Source: Paratrimastix pyriformis (lineage: Eukaryota > Preaxostyla > Paratrimastigidae). From it: 64,000 nt of DNA. Positions within the stretch are counted from its first letter, which is position 1. Each line of letters opens with the position of its first letter. The stretch spans positions 436,681 to 500,680 of the forward strand of contig JAPMOS010000026.1 of NCBI GenBank assembly GCA_027972325.1, read 5' to 3'. The translations under genes were made by a program, and so were the position numbers. Shown here piece by piece: positions 21,301 to 30,203 of this stretch. The notes beneath the pieces were generated by a model. It worked only from the letters and a program-made list of their open reading frames with translations. It did not search any database and was not told the origin of the DNA.

Positions 21301-24189
21301 CTTTTCCGAGCTTCATCTGCGAGCCTCGCATCACAAAAAAAACCTTCCAACCAGACCTGCAAAAGGTGGGCCTGGTCGGGTACCACGACGGCCAGCACGC
21401 AGTCCATGGTGGACTGGGCGTAGAGGCAGATCTGACCGACCCACTCGGAGTGCTGGTAGGCCACCTCGAGCTTTTCCAGGGCCACAAACTCCCCTGAGGG
21501 ACACAAAGGCCAAACCGGGGCGACTGAGCGATGCAACCACAGACTCCTCGGAGAACTTACGCCAGTACCATATTAGTTGGGAGACACGCTGTCTTCTCTC
21601 TCAGTCTCTTAGGGAGTTGCGGCGGGAAGGGGGGGGGATTCAGGGAGACAGAAGCAAGAGAAGAGCGATACCAACCAACGAATCGGTCCGCCAGAAGCCG
21701 CATGACAAACGGCACGAAGCAAACGGTCCACGGACCTTGGCTAAGCTTGATGCAGTTCTTCTTGCGGTCGATGTACTTGTAGCGGCGCCCCTCGACCAGC
21801 TCGACAATGTCGCCCGTCCGGAAGAACCCGTCGGCCGTGAAGTTGGCCGCTGAAAGTGTCACGTGTGGATGCGTCGTTGGGCGGTGAAACATGATGGTGA
21901 TGGTGGCAGTGCGAGCGAAACCGCGTGGTGACGGTATGTCAGACAGAGAAGTGGCAAAGGTGGCGGTTGATCCGATGAACGCTGGCGGACCGGTGGCTTC
22001 GGGATCGCGGTAATACCCGGACGCGATGGTTGCCGTCCGGACTTGGAGTTCGCCGCGGGGCCAGGGCTGCGAATGCGAATGAAAGGGGACATCAGGCGGA
22101 GGAGAGGAGTGTTGGGCTGGGATGACGCAATGTTAGCGTGGGAGAAGGGAAGGAGGCGGCTGACAGTGTCCGTGGTGTGGTATCCCAGCTCGGGGACGTC
22201 CTCCAGGCGCAGCTGGGCCCCCGGGAGCGCCCCGTAGGAGTGCTCGGTCACGGAACCCACCTACACGCAAAGTGAGTGGTGAACGCCGACCCGGTTTGCA
22301 GTGACGAGATGAAAGTTTCAGAGGGGGAGGCAAGAAAAATGGCTACAAAACCCGTTGGGTGCGTGACCGACCTCGGTTGTTCCGTAGGGGAAGGTCACGA
22401 TGGCCTGGGGCCAGCAGCGTCTGATCCAAGCCAACACCTCGTCGCTCGTGGGGGCCGTGGCCACGCTCAAGGCCTGGATGCGCGGCCCCAGCACCGGCCT
22501 GATGTCTGATTCGGCCTGGGCGGTCGCCAGTTGGGTAATCTGGGCATGGGTGCGTGTGGAAATGTGCGGCAGGTGTGCATGCCAGTGTATTTTGAAAGTT
22601 GAATGGGGGGGGGGGGGGGGGGAGGAGGGGGAGGAAAGGGCAAGAAGGAACGAAAAAGGGGAATTGGCGGGGAACGGGGCATCTCGGGCATGGGCCACGG
22701 GCATGAGGAAGGGAGTTCGCGGATAGACCAGTTCCTCCGTCCAGTCCTGACTCGCGGCTTCGTCCATGCCCGGCAGGCCACTTCTCGTTTCGGATGTTGC
22801 TTTGCTCCCCATATAGGTGGCTTCCTCTCCAGCGCCGCCGCCTCCTCCTCGGGGCAGAATCGAGCAGTGACGCCATGCGGGTGCCATTAGCCGGCGCCAC
22901 AGGGGCACCGGACCTCCCGGGGGCATGCCCTGCCTGCGCCACTCGGTCAGGGCAGCCTCCAACTCGCTCCGGCGTGCGGCCAGAAGCCCCCGGAAGGCCT
23001 GGTGGATGTGCAGATAGAACCGGGGTGACTGGGCCAGCATGGTCGGCCCCAGGGACTGCAAATCCTCAAACAAAAACTCCCGCTCGCGCCGTGCAAAGCC
23101 GATCTGTCCGCCGGCCATCGCCACCATGGCCACCATGTGCCGCTCCAGTGCGTGGCCCAGCGGGGCGAAGGAGATGTGCACGCAGGGATTCGGCATGGAG
23201 GCCGTGACAGGCCCGGTGGTGCGGTGGTTGAAGGCCCGATCGGTCAGCACGGCCCCTTTGGGGCTGCCGGTCGACCCCGAGGTGAAGATGACTGTGTAGA
23301 TGTCATCGGGCTGCCGAGGGACGGGCGCAACGACCTCTTGGGGGGGTTTGAGGAGGGCACTCCAGGGTAGGACGATGCAGCTGGCGGGAAAGGAGGAGGC
23401 CGGGGGAAGATCTTCAGGAGTTGGGGCATCGATGACGACAATCACTCGCAGGGACGGAATGTGATGTCTACCCAGAATGTCGAAGAGTGGTGCCGAAAGA
23501 TTCCCGAAAAACAGACGAGTTGAACACATCTGAGAGCCGGGGAAGCAGCGCCTGTTCGATCATCAGGGTTCGACTCTCGGTATTTTCCAGGGCGTATGCG
23601 ATTTCATCTCTGTCTGCTTCAACAGTGAGAACTGTATTCGGTATTGCCTGCCGTGAGCACGCCCAATCGGCCATCACCAGTTCGGGCCGGGGGAAAGACC
23701 AGAGGGCACAGAATGTCCCGGGAGTCAAATGGGCGACTGAAGCGAGATTCGAAGCGATCACGACAAGTTCGTCAAAAGCCGCTCGATACGTTGCCCATTT
23801 CCAGGAACCACCGACAGACTTACCAAAAAGGGGTTGTGTGGCATGAGCTGTGAAAGCTTTCTCAAGTGATTGCCAAAATGTTGCTCCGCGAAATTCAGGG
23901 CCCGCAGAAGTTCGAGTTCTTGGTCCTGCTGGAGGCAAAGATTCCATCGGTTGCGAACGCAGGTTCAAACCAGACCGGCGAAACTGTTGGCAGAACCGTG
24001 GGGCCGAGAGACGTAGTTGATCGGCTGCACAGCTTCCTGAACATCGATTTCTTTCTGTTCGAGAGGCCCCACCCAATAGAGAGATTCTACTTCAGGTTCG
24101 TGGCCGTGGCGGAGGACGATCCCGGGTTGGATTTGACCGCTCGGCGATCTGTCGCGCCCAGCTGAACAGGAGGGGAAGTGGGGGACCAA
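16781..24189 (-). CDS. Carboxylic acid reductase (A-T-R three-domain enzyme), 20 exons
   Basis: Activates a carboxylic acid with ATP, loads it on a phosphopantetheine arm and reduces it with NAD(P)H to the aldehyde. Spliced length is 1404 residues. Exons in transcript order: 24189-23976, 23928-23517, 23467-22729, 22539-22372, 22260-22165, 22066-21991, 21849-21736, 21493-21357, 21159-20986, 20846-20484, 20308-20062, 19810-19667, 19516-19381, 19132-19081, 18902-18851, 18727-18657, 18296-18200, 17987-17914, 17782-17443, 17289-16781. The adenylation domain (~80-715) has TSGSTGSPKGAV, YGTTE, FRTGD and DRKKNCIKLSQGEFVA, the last very like bacterial CARs. The carrier domain (~750-831) has GLDSLGL with the pantetheine Ser. 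The reductase (~865-1404) has VLTGATGFLG and the catalytic YAQSK. Exon 19 holds a Gln/Glu-rich insert. A Lys2-type aminoadipate reductase is the main alternative. The end of exon 3 and the start codon are the least certain points. Confidence 0.87.
18316..18343. repeat. G-run (pure C tract in sense of the minus-strand gene)
   Basis: About 26 G after a TG repeat, in an intron of the reductase gene about 20 nt upstream (sense direction) of the acceptor of exon 17. It reads as an all-C polypyrimidine tract. Confidence 0.7.
19906..19929 (-). repeat. Conserved intronic motif, copy 1
   Basis: The plus-strand core GCAAATACACAGCATGTCTC (plus TCTC) is preceded by CTGCGTCC. It is identical to the copies at 21225 and 59600, each inside an intron of a minus-strand gene in the same sense orientation. 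A diverged copy lies at 19551-19572. Confidence 0.8.
21225..21248 (-). repeat. Conserved intronic motif, copy 2
   Basis: Same 24-nt core as 19906-19929, in the reductase intron 21160-21356, about 65 nt upstream of the acceptor in sense direction. Confidence 0.8.
22604..22622. repeat. G-run (C tract in sense of minus-strand gene)
   Basis: About 18 G in the intron between exons 3 and 4 of the reductase gene; pyrimidine-rich in transcript sense, roughly 60 nt upstream of the acceptor. Confidence 0.7.
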
Positions 24190-24320
24190 GGGACGAGGAG
24201 CTCCACAAGCCAGAAATACAGGGGGAACGAGCTGGGCCCGACACCAGTACCGTCACTGAACAACCCAAATCTGTGCCCGACAATCATCACCGGGATGAAA
24301 GGTGCCATCACACCACACCC

Positions 24321-24450
24321 TCATGCGCCCCCATGCGCCCCCATGCGCCCCCATGCGCCCCCATGCGCCCCCATGCGCCCCCATGCGCCCCCATGCGCCC
24401 CCATGCGCCCCCATGCGCCCCCATGCGCCCCCATGCGCCCCCATGCGCCC
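24321..24450. repeat. 10-bp minisatellite (CATGCGCCCC), 13 copies
   Basis: Thirteen near-perfect 10-bp units in the 340-bp spacer between the reductase start and the stop of the secreted Cys-rich gene. It stays open in several frames (MRPHAPPCAP), a by-product of the repeat. There are no spacers, so it is not a CRISPR array. Confidence 0.95.
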
Positions 24451-24529
24451 GGCATGTGAATGTCAAAAATCTTGGGAAACCAAACCAAATCAGGAGTCGA
24501 TCAGGGGGGTGCCTAAAGATCGTCCGCGT

Positions 24530-25295
24530 CTAGTCGCAGGCCTCCTCGCAGCCATAGTCGTACGCGGGCGCGCAAGGGCGGCCATAAACAGGGACAACCT
24601 TGGTCTCGCACTCCTGCAGAGAGAAAGCGGTGAGGCGATCGTGATTCAGGTGTCGTCTGCACCGACCTTGGCGGCCTTCTTGGCGGCCCGCATGCCCTTC
24701 TTGTTGGCCCGCAGGCAGGCCTCCTCCTCCTGAGCGGCCTTCTTCTTCTGGGACTGGCGCTCGGCGGCCTTCTTGGCGGCGCGGTTCTTGGTGTAGATGT
24801 CGGCCTTCTGCACCTTGGCGTGCTCATCCTCGCACTCGTTGGTGGACTCGGACTGGTCGTTCAGCTTGTGCACCATGACCTCATCGATGGTATGGGCGTT
24901 GGTCGACCGGCTGCGCTGCTTGTTCTTGGAGGCGGCCATGATGTCGGCCAGCTTCTTGTTCTCCTCCTCCTCCTCGGCGCAGCGCTCCTCCTCGTTGTCC
25001 ATGTCGCAGAACATCCGCTCAGCGTTGCGGCGGTTCTACAATGGTCGATAATTCGAGCGCCAAAGACAGGGGATGAGCAAACCATGTCTTCCTCGCAAGC
25101 CTCCTTCTCGGCCATCTCCTTCTCGAAGGCAGCAGAAACAGGAATCGCCTTGTACTTGGGCGGAGGGGGAGGGGGAGGGCACACCATCTTCGGTGCGCAT
25201 TCCACCTCGCAGACAGGGCGGCATTCCATCTCCTCATAGCAGGCCTGGCCCGCCATGGCGATGCCAAGCACGGTCAACAACAGAAGAAACTTCAT
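24530..25295 (-). CDS. Secreted Cys-rich, highly charged protein, 3 exons
   Basis: Exons 25295-25083, 25035-24667 and 24613-24530 give 221 residues. It starts MKFLLLLTVLGIAMAGQA, a clear signal peptide, followed by CYEEMECRPVCEVECAPKMVC and a seven-Pro run. The middle is a long Lys/Glu/Ala-rich helix with scattered cysteines (ERMFCDMDNEEERC, KKAAERQSQKKKAAQ). The tail is YGRPCAPAYDYGCEEACD. I do not recognise the family; a surface or extracellular matrix protein is plausible. Intron 1 is only 47 nt with donor GTTTGC; intron 2 starts GTCGGT. An upstream in-frame ATG at 25346 would add 17 residues before the signal peptide, so 25295 is preferred. A TATA-like box lies about 36 nt upstream. Confidence 0.82.
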
Positions 25296-25330
25296 GGTGA
25301 AGTTGGGTGGCAAGTTAGAACACTGGCTCG

Positions 25331-25342
25331 CCTTTATAAAGG
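25331..25342 (-). promoter_or_regulatory. TATA-like box of the secreted Cys-rich gene
   Basis: The palindrome CCTTTATAAAGG stands about 36-47 nt upstream of the chosen ATG. It is the clearest TATA-like element seen next to a gene start in this window. Confidence 0.5.
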
Positions 25343-26315
25343 CCAAAATTGGCGGAAAATGGCTACAGCATCGAGGAGTTACGAGCAGAGGATGATCGAC
25401 CCTCGGGCAACGTTATCTGTTTCTTTGACATCGGTGCCGCAGGATCGACCCGTTCGTCGGGTGCGGGTTAAAAATTATTTCGAGTCAGAGGTTTGCCAGT
25501 GCTGGGCCAGGAGAGGAAGAGGGATGCCACCATTCCGTTTTCATTTTTTCCATCACCCGGGCAGACGCGGCGTCCCCGGACGGGCCGATGGCAGCGGGCG
25601 CAGATCTCCCGGAGGAAGGGACGAAGTCCATGTTCGCCACGGGGAAAGCCCACCGTCCATACGTGTGTATTCGGGGCATGGATGGGATCCAACGGCGAGG
25701 GTCGCTCCCAAGACTCCTGCGTAGCCTTGCGCGAGGGGAGGATCCCAAGAGGCCAAAACCGCAACCGGAGCCCATGGGTGGGCATGGTGGCGAGGGAGGA
25801 GAGGCTGATGTGCCGACGCTCGTGCCTTGTGGGGGGCCGCTGACGCTGACTGCCATAACAGGGGCCTGCCGCGCTGTCACGCCCCATGTCGCCCCTGATC
25901 GCGTTCTTCTTCCGAGTCTTCTTCTTCTTCTTCCGGGGTGGCAGGGGAAGGGGAGGGGAAGGGGAGGGGAAGGGGAGGGGAAGGGAGGAGGAGGAGGAGG
26001 AGGGACGAGGAGGGACGAGGAGGGACGAGGAGGGGAGGAGGGAGGGAGGAGGAGGGAGGAGGAGGGAGGGAGGAGGAGGCTGCACCTGCCCGGTAATTTC
26101 GGTTGCCGGGTTGGGTTTGAAGGGAAAAAGAGGAGGGAGGAGGGCAAAGAATCCGCGAACGGATGATTTCGTTGTTCCAAAAAACAGAGGGTGATCCCCT
26201 TCCCCCCGGTTCGCGGGGAGGGCACAAGAAAAGAGGGTTAGGGTTAACAGGGCATCCCAAGGTCGGACGAGAGTGTACAAGAGGAGGTGATGCCAGTCTG
26301 TTTGACGAGGCCGCT
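25343..26315. other. Intergenic spacer with polypurine tract
   Basis: No supported gene. 25921-26085 is a GGGGAA/GGAGGA polypurine tract. Open frames across it are low-complexity artefacts. Confidence 0.6.
26201..26240. repeat. 40-bp dispersed repeat, copy 1
   Basis: A ~40-bp string starting TCCCCCCGGTT.GCGGGG and ending GGGCACAAGAAAAG.GGGTTA recurs at 51250-51289, just upstream of LINE-B. This copy runs into GGTTAGGGTTAA, resembling two telomere-type units. Confidence 0.8.
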
Positions 26316-26531
26316 TCATTCTTCGTGTTTGAGAAGTTCCAGTTCATCTTGTGGTTTTGGTTCGGAAACTCCATCGACGCTGGCGCATCCAAAACGCTCC
26401 ATTCGACGAATCTCATTGAGATCTTTCAGATGCTTATAAGGGACGCGCCTGGTGGCTTTGTCGAAGAGAACAGTATCATTCTTTTGTGCTGGTTTCACCC
26501 ACCCGGTGACTGCACTCCAGAGGCAACCCAT
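26316..26531 (-). CDS. Small hypothetical protein (71 aa)
   Basis: A single-exon frame beginning MGCLWSAVTGWVKPAQKNDT and ending ELELLKHEE. Composition is ordinary (not low-complexity) and base composition is more balanced than the flanks, which argues for a real coding piece. The MGC start could be N-myristoylated/palmitoylated. No family recognised; it may be one exon of a larger gene. Confidence 0.3.
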   Translation of the reverse strand: MGCLWSAVTGWVKPAQKNDTVLFDKATRRVPYKHLKDLNEIRRMERFGCASVDGVSEPKPQDELELLKHEE

Positions 26532-27209
26532 ACCGGCGACGGGCGTCCCCGGGGTTCTTCACGCCAGTCAGTCTCCCGCATTCGTCTGCCGAGCGACCCG
26601 GCGAGGGGGGGAGGGGAGTGGGTGCATTGTTTTCAATGTCCTCATCCTTCTCCGGTCTGAACGCGCTTTATCCCTTCGAACTCCTGCTCCGACCTTCTCC
26701 TGCTCCGACCTCATGGGACGGCGGTCTCTTGCTCGGTAATGGCAAACCAAAGCCAGTTGAAAGCGGGTCAATTTCGGGGTGCTGTGTTTGGAGGGAAGAA
26801 GCCGAAGACAAGATGACCCGGGGAAGGGAGACTGTGCAGAGACAAAGGACACGCGGCAAGAGGGGGCGAGAGGCAAGAAGAGGACAAGACGGGGCAGCGA
26901 GGCCCACGGTCACCCCCTGCGAAAAAAATGGTGATTTGAGCAAATGGGGGGAGCAGGCAAGAAAGAGGGAAGGTCTCGCACGGGGGCGGGAGAAGGCAGA
27001 AAGAAACCGGAGAACACGCACGCACACAGGAAAAAAGAGGGATGGAGAGAAAGCGGGGGAGATCGGCCGTTAAAAAGAAGGCGGAGGGGAAGAGAAGAGG
27101 CAGCCGCAGCACGGAGCCCAAACCCCCGCGTGTGCGCCGCGGGGGGGAGGGAGCACCGCGCAACGCTGTACCCAAAACCATGCCGAACCCACTCGCAAGG
27201 GGGGGCCCT

Positions 27210-28603
27210 TCAAAGGCCGCCATAGAGGGGCTTGCCCGCCTCGACGGTCGGCTCCATGCTCTGGTTGCTGTCGGGCCTGTTGGCGTCGCGGAGCTCCTGC
27301 CCCACGGGCTGCACCTCGGTCGACGAGCGCCGGCCGGCGTCGTTCTTCAGGCAGCAGTAGATGAACGAGGCGAGGACCATGTACAGCACGAAGCCGCCCA
27401 CCCACAGCGAACCGGCGGCGACTGGGAGAAGGAAGGATGAGGTCGACCTGGGTGGAGAAGGACGACAGACCCATGTTGAAGTTGCCCGTGACGTAGGAGA
27501 TCACACCGTCGATGGTGGTCGAGTTGTAAAAGTCAGCGCACCGCTGGGCGTTCCTGTGGATGCCGCGGGTGGTCGGGTGAGGGGGAAGAAACAGCGAATG
27601 CCACAGACTCAACGGTGGTGTTGGTGCAGAAGTCCTGGATCTCGGCAACGACGGCGGTTTGCCAGAAGAAGATGATAATGGCCAAGGCAATCACGGCTGC
27701 ACCGAGAAGAGTCATCACAATGCCCCAAGTGCATGCGCAGCCGCGGCTGAAAACAGGGAAGAAAGACAATGTGCGGTGGGAAAAAGAGGGGGCCCGGACC
27801 TCTGGCAGCACATGTTCAGAAGGCCCCAAAGAGCAAGAACGGCGCAAACACCGCCAACAATACCAATCGCCAGCGAAAGATAGGCAGAGATCGAAGTGGG
27901 AAGCAGAGCGGCGACATAAGTGTAGATGCCTATGGCCGGGATGAGAAACGATGGAAACAAGACTGCCGAGCGGACCCAGAGCGATCACACCACCACCAGC
28001 AAGGAAAAGAGCAATGCTGCCAACGGAGAGAGTGAACCGCCAAATCCCACGGCCCAGGATGATGGCAGTGAGGATGATGCCAACAATGAGCAGCCCACCA
28101 GTACCAATCGAGAAACCGCCGAGGATCTTGAGATTGTTGGTGATGAAAGTGATAACATCATCGGCAGTGAGGGCAGGAGTGTCGGGGAAGAGTTGCTGGA
28201 AAGCGGCAACCCAGTAGTCGACATTGGCCATGATAATGCCTGACACCTTATCCCAGCTGATGAAGCAAATGGTCCCCACACCACCAAGAGCAACCATAAG
28301 AATCATCAGGAAAAGGAAGTACTACAGGGAAGTCAAAATTCGGAAAACAGGAATGCGGGGGGATTGACGAACGATGTAGAGAGGATACTTCTTGTTTGGG
28401 TGCTTTTCGTCATAGCCAGCACCGAAGAAGGAAAGGATAGCCATAATCCCAAGAATGCCGGCAGCAATCGCAATAGTCAGAGACATCCAAGCCATGACGG
28501 CCCAAAACCGGATGGTCACGTAAATGGCATATGCGCAAACACCCCAACCAAGGATGAAGAAGAGGACGTTGATCAGGATCAGAGAAACGCTCAGGCAAGT
28601 CAT
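27210..28603 (-). CDS. Tandem tetraspanin-like membrane protein (8 TM), 6 exons
   Basis: Exons 28603-28373, 28321-27976, 27929-27800, 27746-27609, 27553-27471 and 27421-27210 give 379 residues. Two four-helix units are visible. In the first, TM1 is CLSVSLILINVLFFILGWG, TM2 follows FWAVMAW, TM3 is near ILMVALGGVGTICFISW, a ~45-residue loop contains FQQLFPDTPALTADD, and TM4 is GGLLIVGIILTAIILG. In the second, TM5-7 lead to a loop with FCTNTTVE..RCADFYNSTT (two Cys, N-glycosylation sites) and TM8 is GGFVLYMVLASFIYCC. The tail is hydrophilic. The short-loop/long-loop order is tetraspanin-like, but no CCG motif is present. Introns are 46-55 nt. Start at 28603 is the first ATG before TM1; role unknown, probably membrane organisation. 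Confidence 0.75.
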
Positions 28604-28814
28604 GGCAGGGAAAAAGCCCAAACCGCTGTGGAGTAAGCCCGGGATTACCCAATTCACTCGCATTTTGAATTGTTGGCATCCGAGAACAGGGAAGACGGAC
28701 GAGGTTGCCGAAACAGGCGGCAAGGTTTTCCCTAGCCCGGACAAATTTCAAGAATTGTTCTTACAAGTTCCGCAAAAAACAGGGGGGGGGGGGGGGGGGG
28801 ATTCAGAGAACTCT

Positions 28815-30114
28815 TCACTTAACGGCAGCCGCTTTCAGCTCCTCATTGAATGCATCCAGCTCCGTCGGGCTCATATCGGGCGGGGCACAAACAGAGGAAT
28901 CGTCGATCGCAACCTCACCGCCAGGGATACTCGTTGTGGACTCGGTCTCGGTTGGGACGGCTGGAGGGGGTGGAGAATTCTGAATGACGGAGAGCGCGGG
29001 GGCGTCCTGCGGCGGGTTGATTCCGTAGAACTCGAGGATGCGTTCTGCGCCAGATCGAGATCAGCGAACCACAGTGAGCAAGCAGTGGGTGTGACTTTGC
29101 GACCGAAGGCGGGGATGGGGTGGTGTGGATGGTGGTGCAGGTCGGGGCGGGAGCGGGGCAGACCGAAAGTATCCCCCGGTTTTGGGTATGCCTTCAAAGT
29201 GCCTCCCAGATATTCAGGAATGGCCTCCGGGAGGATTTGACTCGCAGAGGTGAAGAGGACCTACGGAGGAAAAAGGCGCGATGATTCAACACGACTTCAG
29301 TCCTCTGTCTGCCCGCCCGTGAGGGAAGTCTGCCCACCCGCCCCAAAGACATGACGCCGGGTTCGCGGACCTTGGCTTGCGTGTTGGGATGGAGGAAGGG
29401 CCGCACGAGGGCATACATCCCCCGGAAGAAAATGGGCGCGTTAACGATGTAGGCCTAGGAGGGGGAAAGCCGGGAACGTCGACCGAGAGATCAAGAAACC
29501 GAAAAAGCGAAACAAAAGACCTGCTCGAGACGCTCTGGGTAGTAGTTCTGAAGGATGTGCGCAGCCTGGGGGCCGGAAGCGAGCGTTGAGGGTCGGCAAG
29601 GCTAAGGGGGTGCAGACATTCTTGATGAACGGAAGAGAGAAATTTTGGTAGCCCATCCCGGCCAAGTTTATGACAACAATCCAGCGATCTTTACCCAGAT
29701 GAGCCGCGCGAGCGGCGATTCGCTCGAAGATCCAGGTCACATATTGAACGGCGATGTGTGGTGGGCAAGCAGCAGGGAAATATCGCGCAGGGTTCACGAT
29801 CGCAACAGGGAATCCGCGAATCGTTCCACCAAAAAGTGCCTGACAAGAGAGTACCGAGATGCTGGCGAAGGGGTCAACTCTTGGAGGGTGGAGGAAACGG
29901 ACCGCACAGTCGTTGGATCGATCGAATTTGGTTTTGTTTCTTCGCGCCATTTCAAATATTCCTGCAGCATGTGGACCGTGGCCGCGATGTCGCAATTGCG
30001 CGCCCGTAGGAAACGGCATAACATCGCATCGTCATCGGCAGGACTGAGCCCGGGGATTTGTTTCCGAACGATTTGGCAGAGCTGGTCCATGGTCGGAAGG
30101 GAGTCCTCCTCCAT
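28815..30114 (-). CDS. CRAL-TRIO / SEC14-like lipid-transfer protein, 6 exons
   Basis: Exons 30114-29908, 29839-29618, 29565-29521, 29454-29371, 29260-29164 and 29044-28815 encode 294 residues. The N-terminus carries the CRAL-TRIO-N helices (DDDAMLCRFLRARNCDIAAT, then LQEYLKWREE). The lipid-binding core follows: GFPVAIVNPARYFP, WIVVINLAGMGYQNFS, LQNYYPERLEQAYIVNAPIFF, and VLFTSASQILPEAIPEYLGG at the end. These are standard SEC14 landmarks; family members exchange phosphatidylinositol and other lipids between membranes. An acidic, Pro-rich tail follows. An in-frame ATG at 30210 would extend the N-terminus but would overlap the divergent gene, so 30114 (AAAATGG context) is preferred. The start lies 89 bp from the start of the GPCR-phosphatase gene, suggesting shared regulation of two phosphoinositide-related proteins. 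Confidence 0.87.
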
Positions 30115-30203
30115 TTTTTTTTTTGGTGCGTCAAACCGGCGGGTGCTGCTATTACGACCAGGGGTCGGATCTGCTGCTCGCAATTTCAAAGTATTTCTTC
30201 GCG
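30115..30203. promoter_or_regulatory. Short divergent promoter region
   Basis: Only 89 bp separate the start codons of the SEC14-like gene (-) and the GPCR-phosphatase gene (+). Both 5' UTRs and core promoters must fit here or overlap the neighbouring transcript. No TATA box is evident. Confidence 0.5.

Noticed and set aside
22318-23529. Single 403-residue frame as a complete protein
   Set aside because: It begins and ends inside introns of the reductase gene; conserved blocks leave the frame at GTCYG donors.
16781-24189. NRPS or plain long-chain acyl-CoA synthetase
   Set aside because: No condensation domain, and the adenylation domain is followed by a carrier and a thioester reductase, which define a carboxylic acid reductase layout.
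24321-24450. Possible CRISPR-like array
   Set aside because: Units are contiguous 10-mers without spacers, in a eukaryotic genome; it is a minisatellite.
26228-26246. Telomeric repeat (TTAGGG)
   Set aside because: Only about two units, interstitial, inside a dispersed 40-bp repeat.
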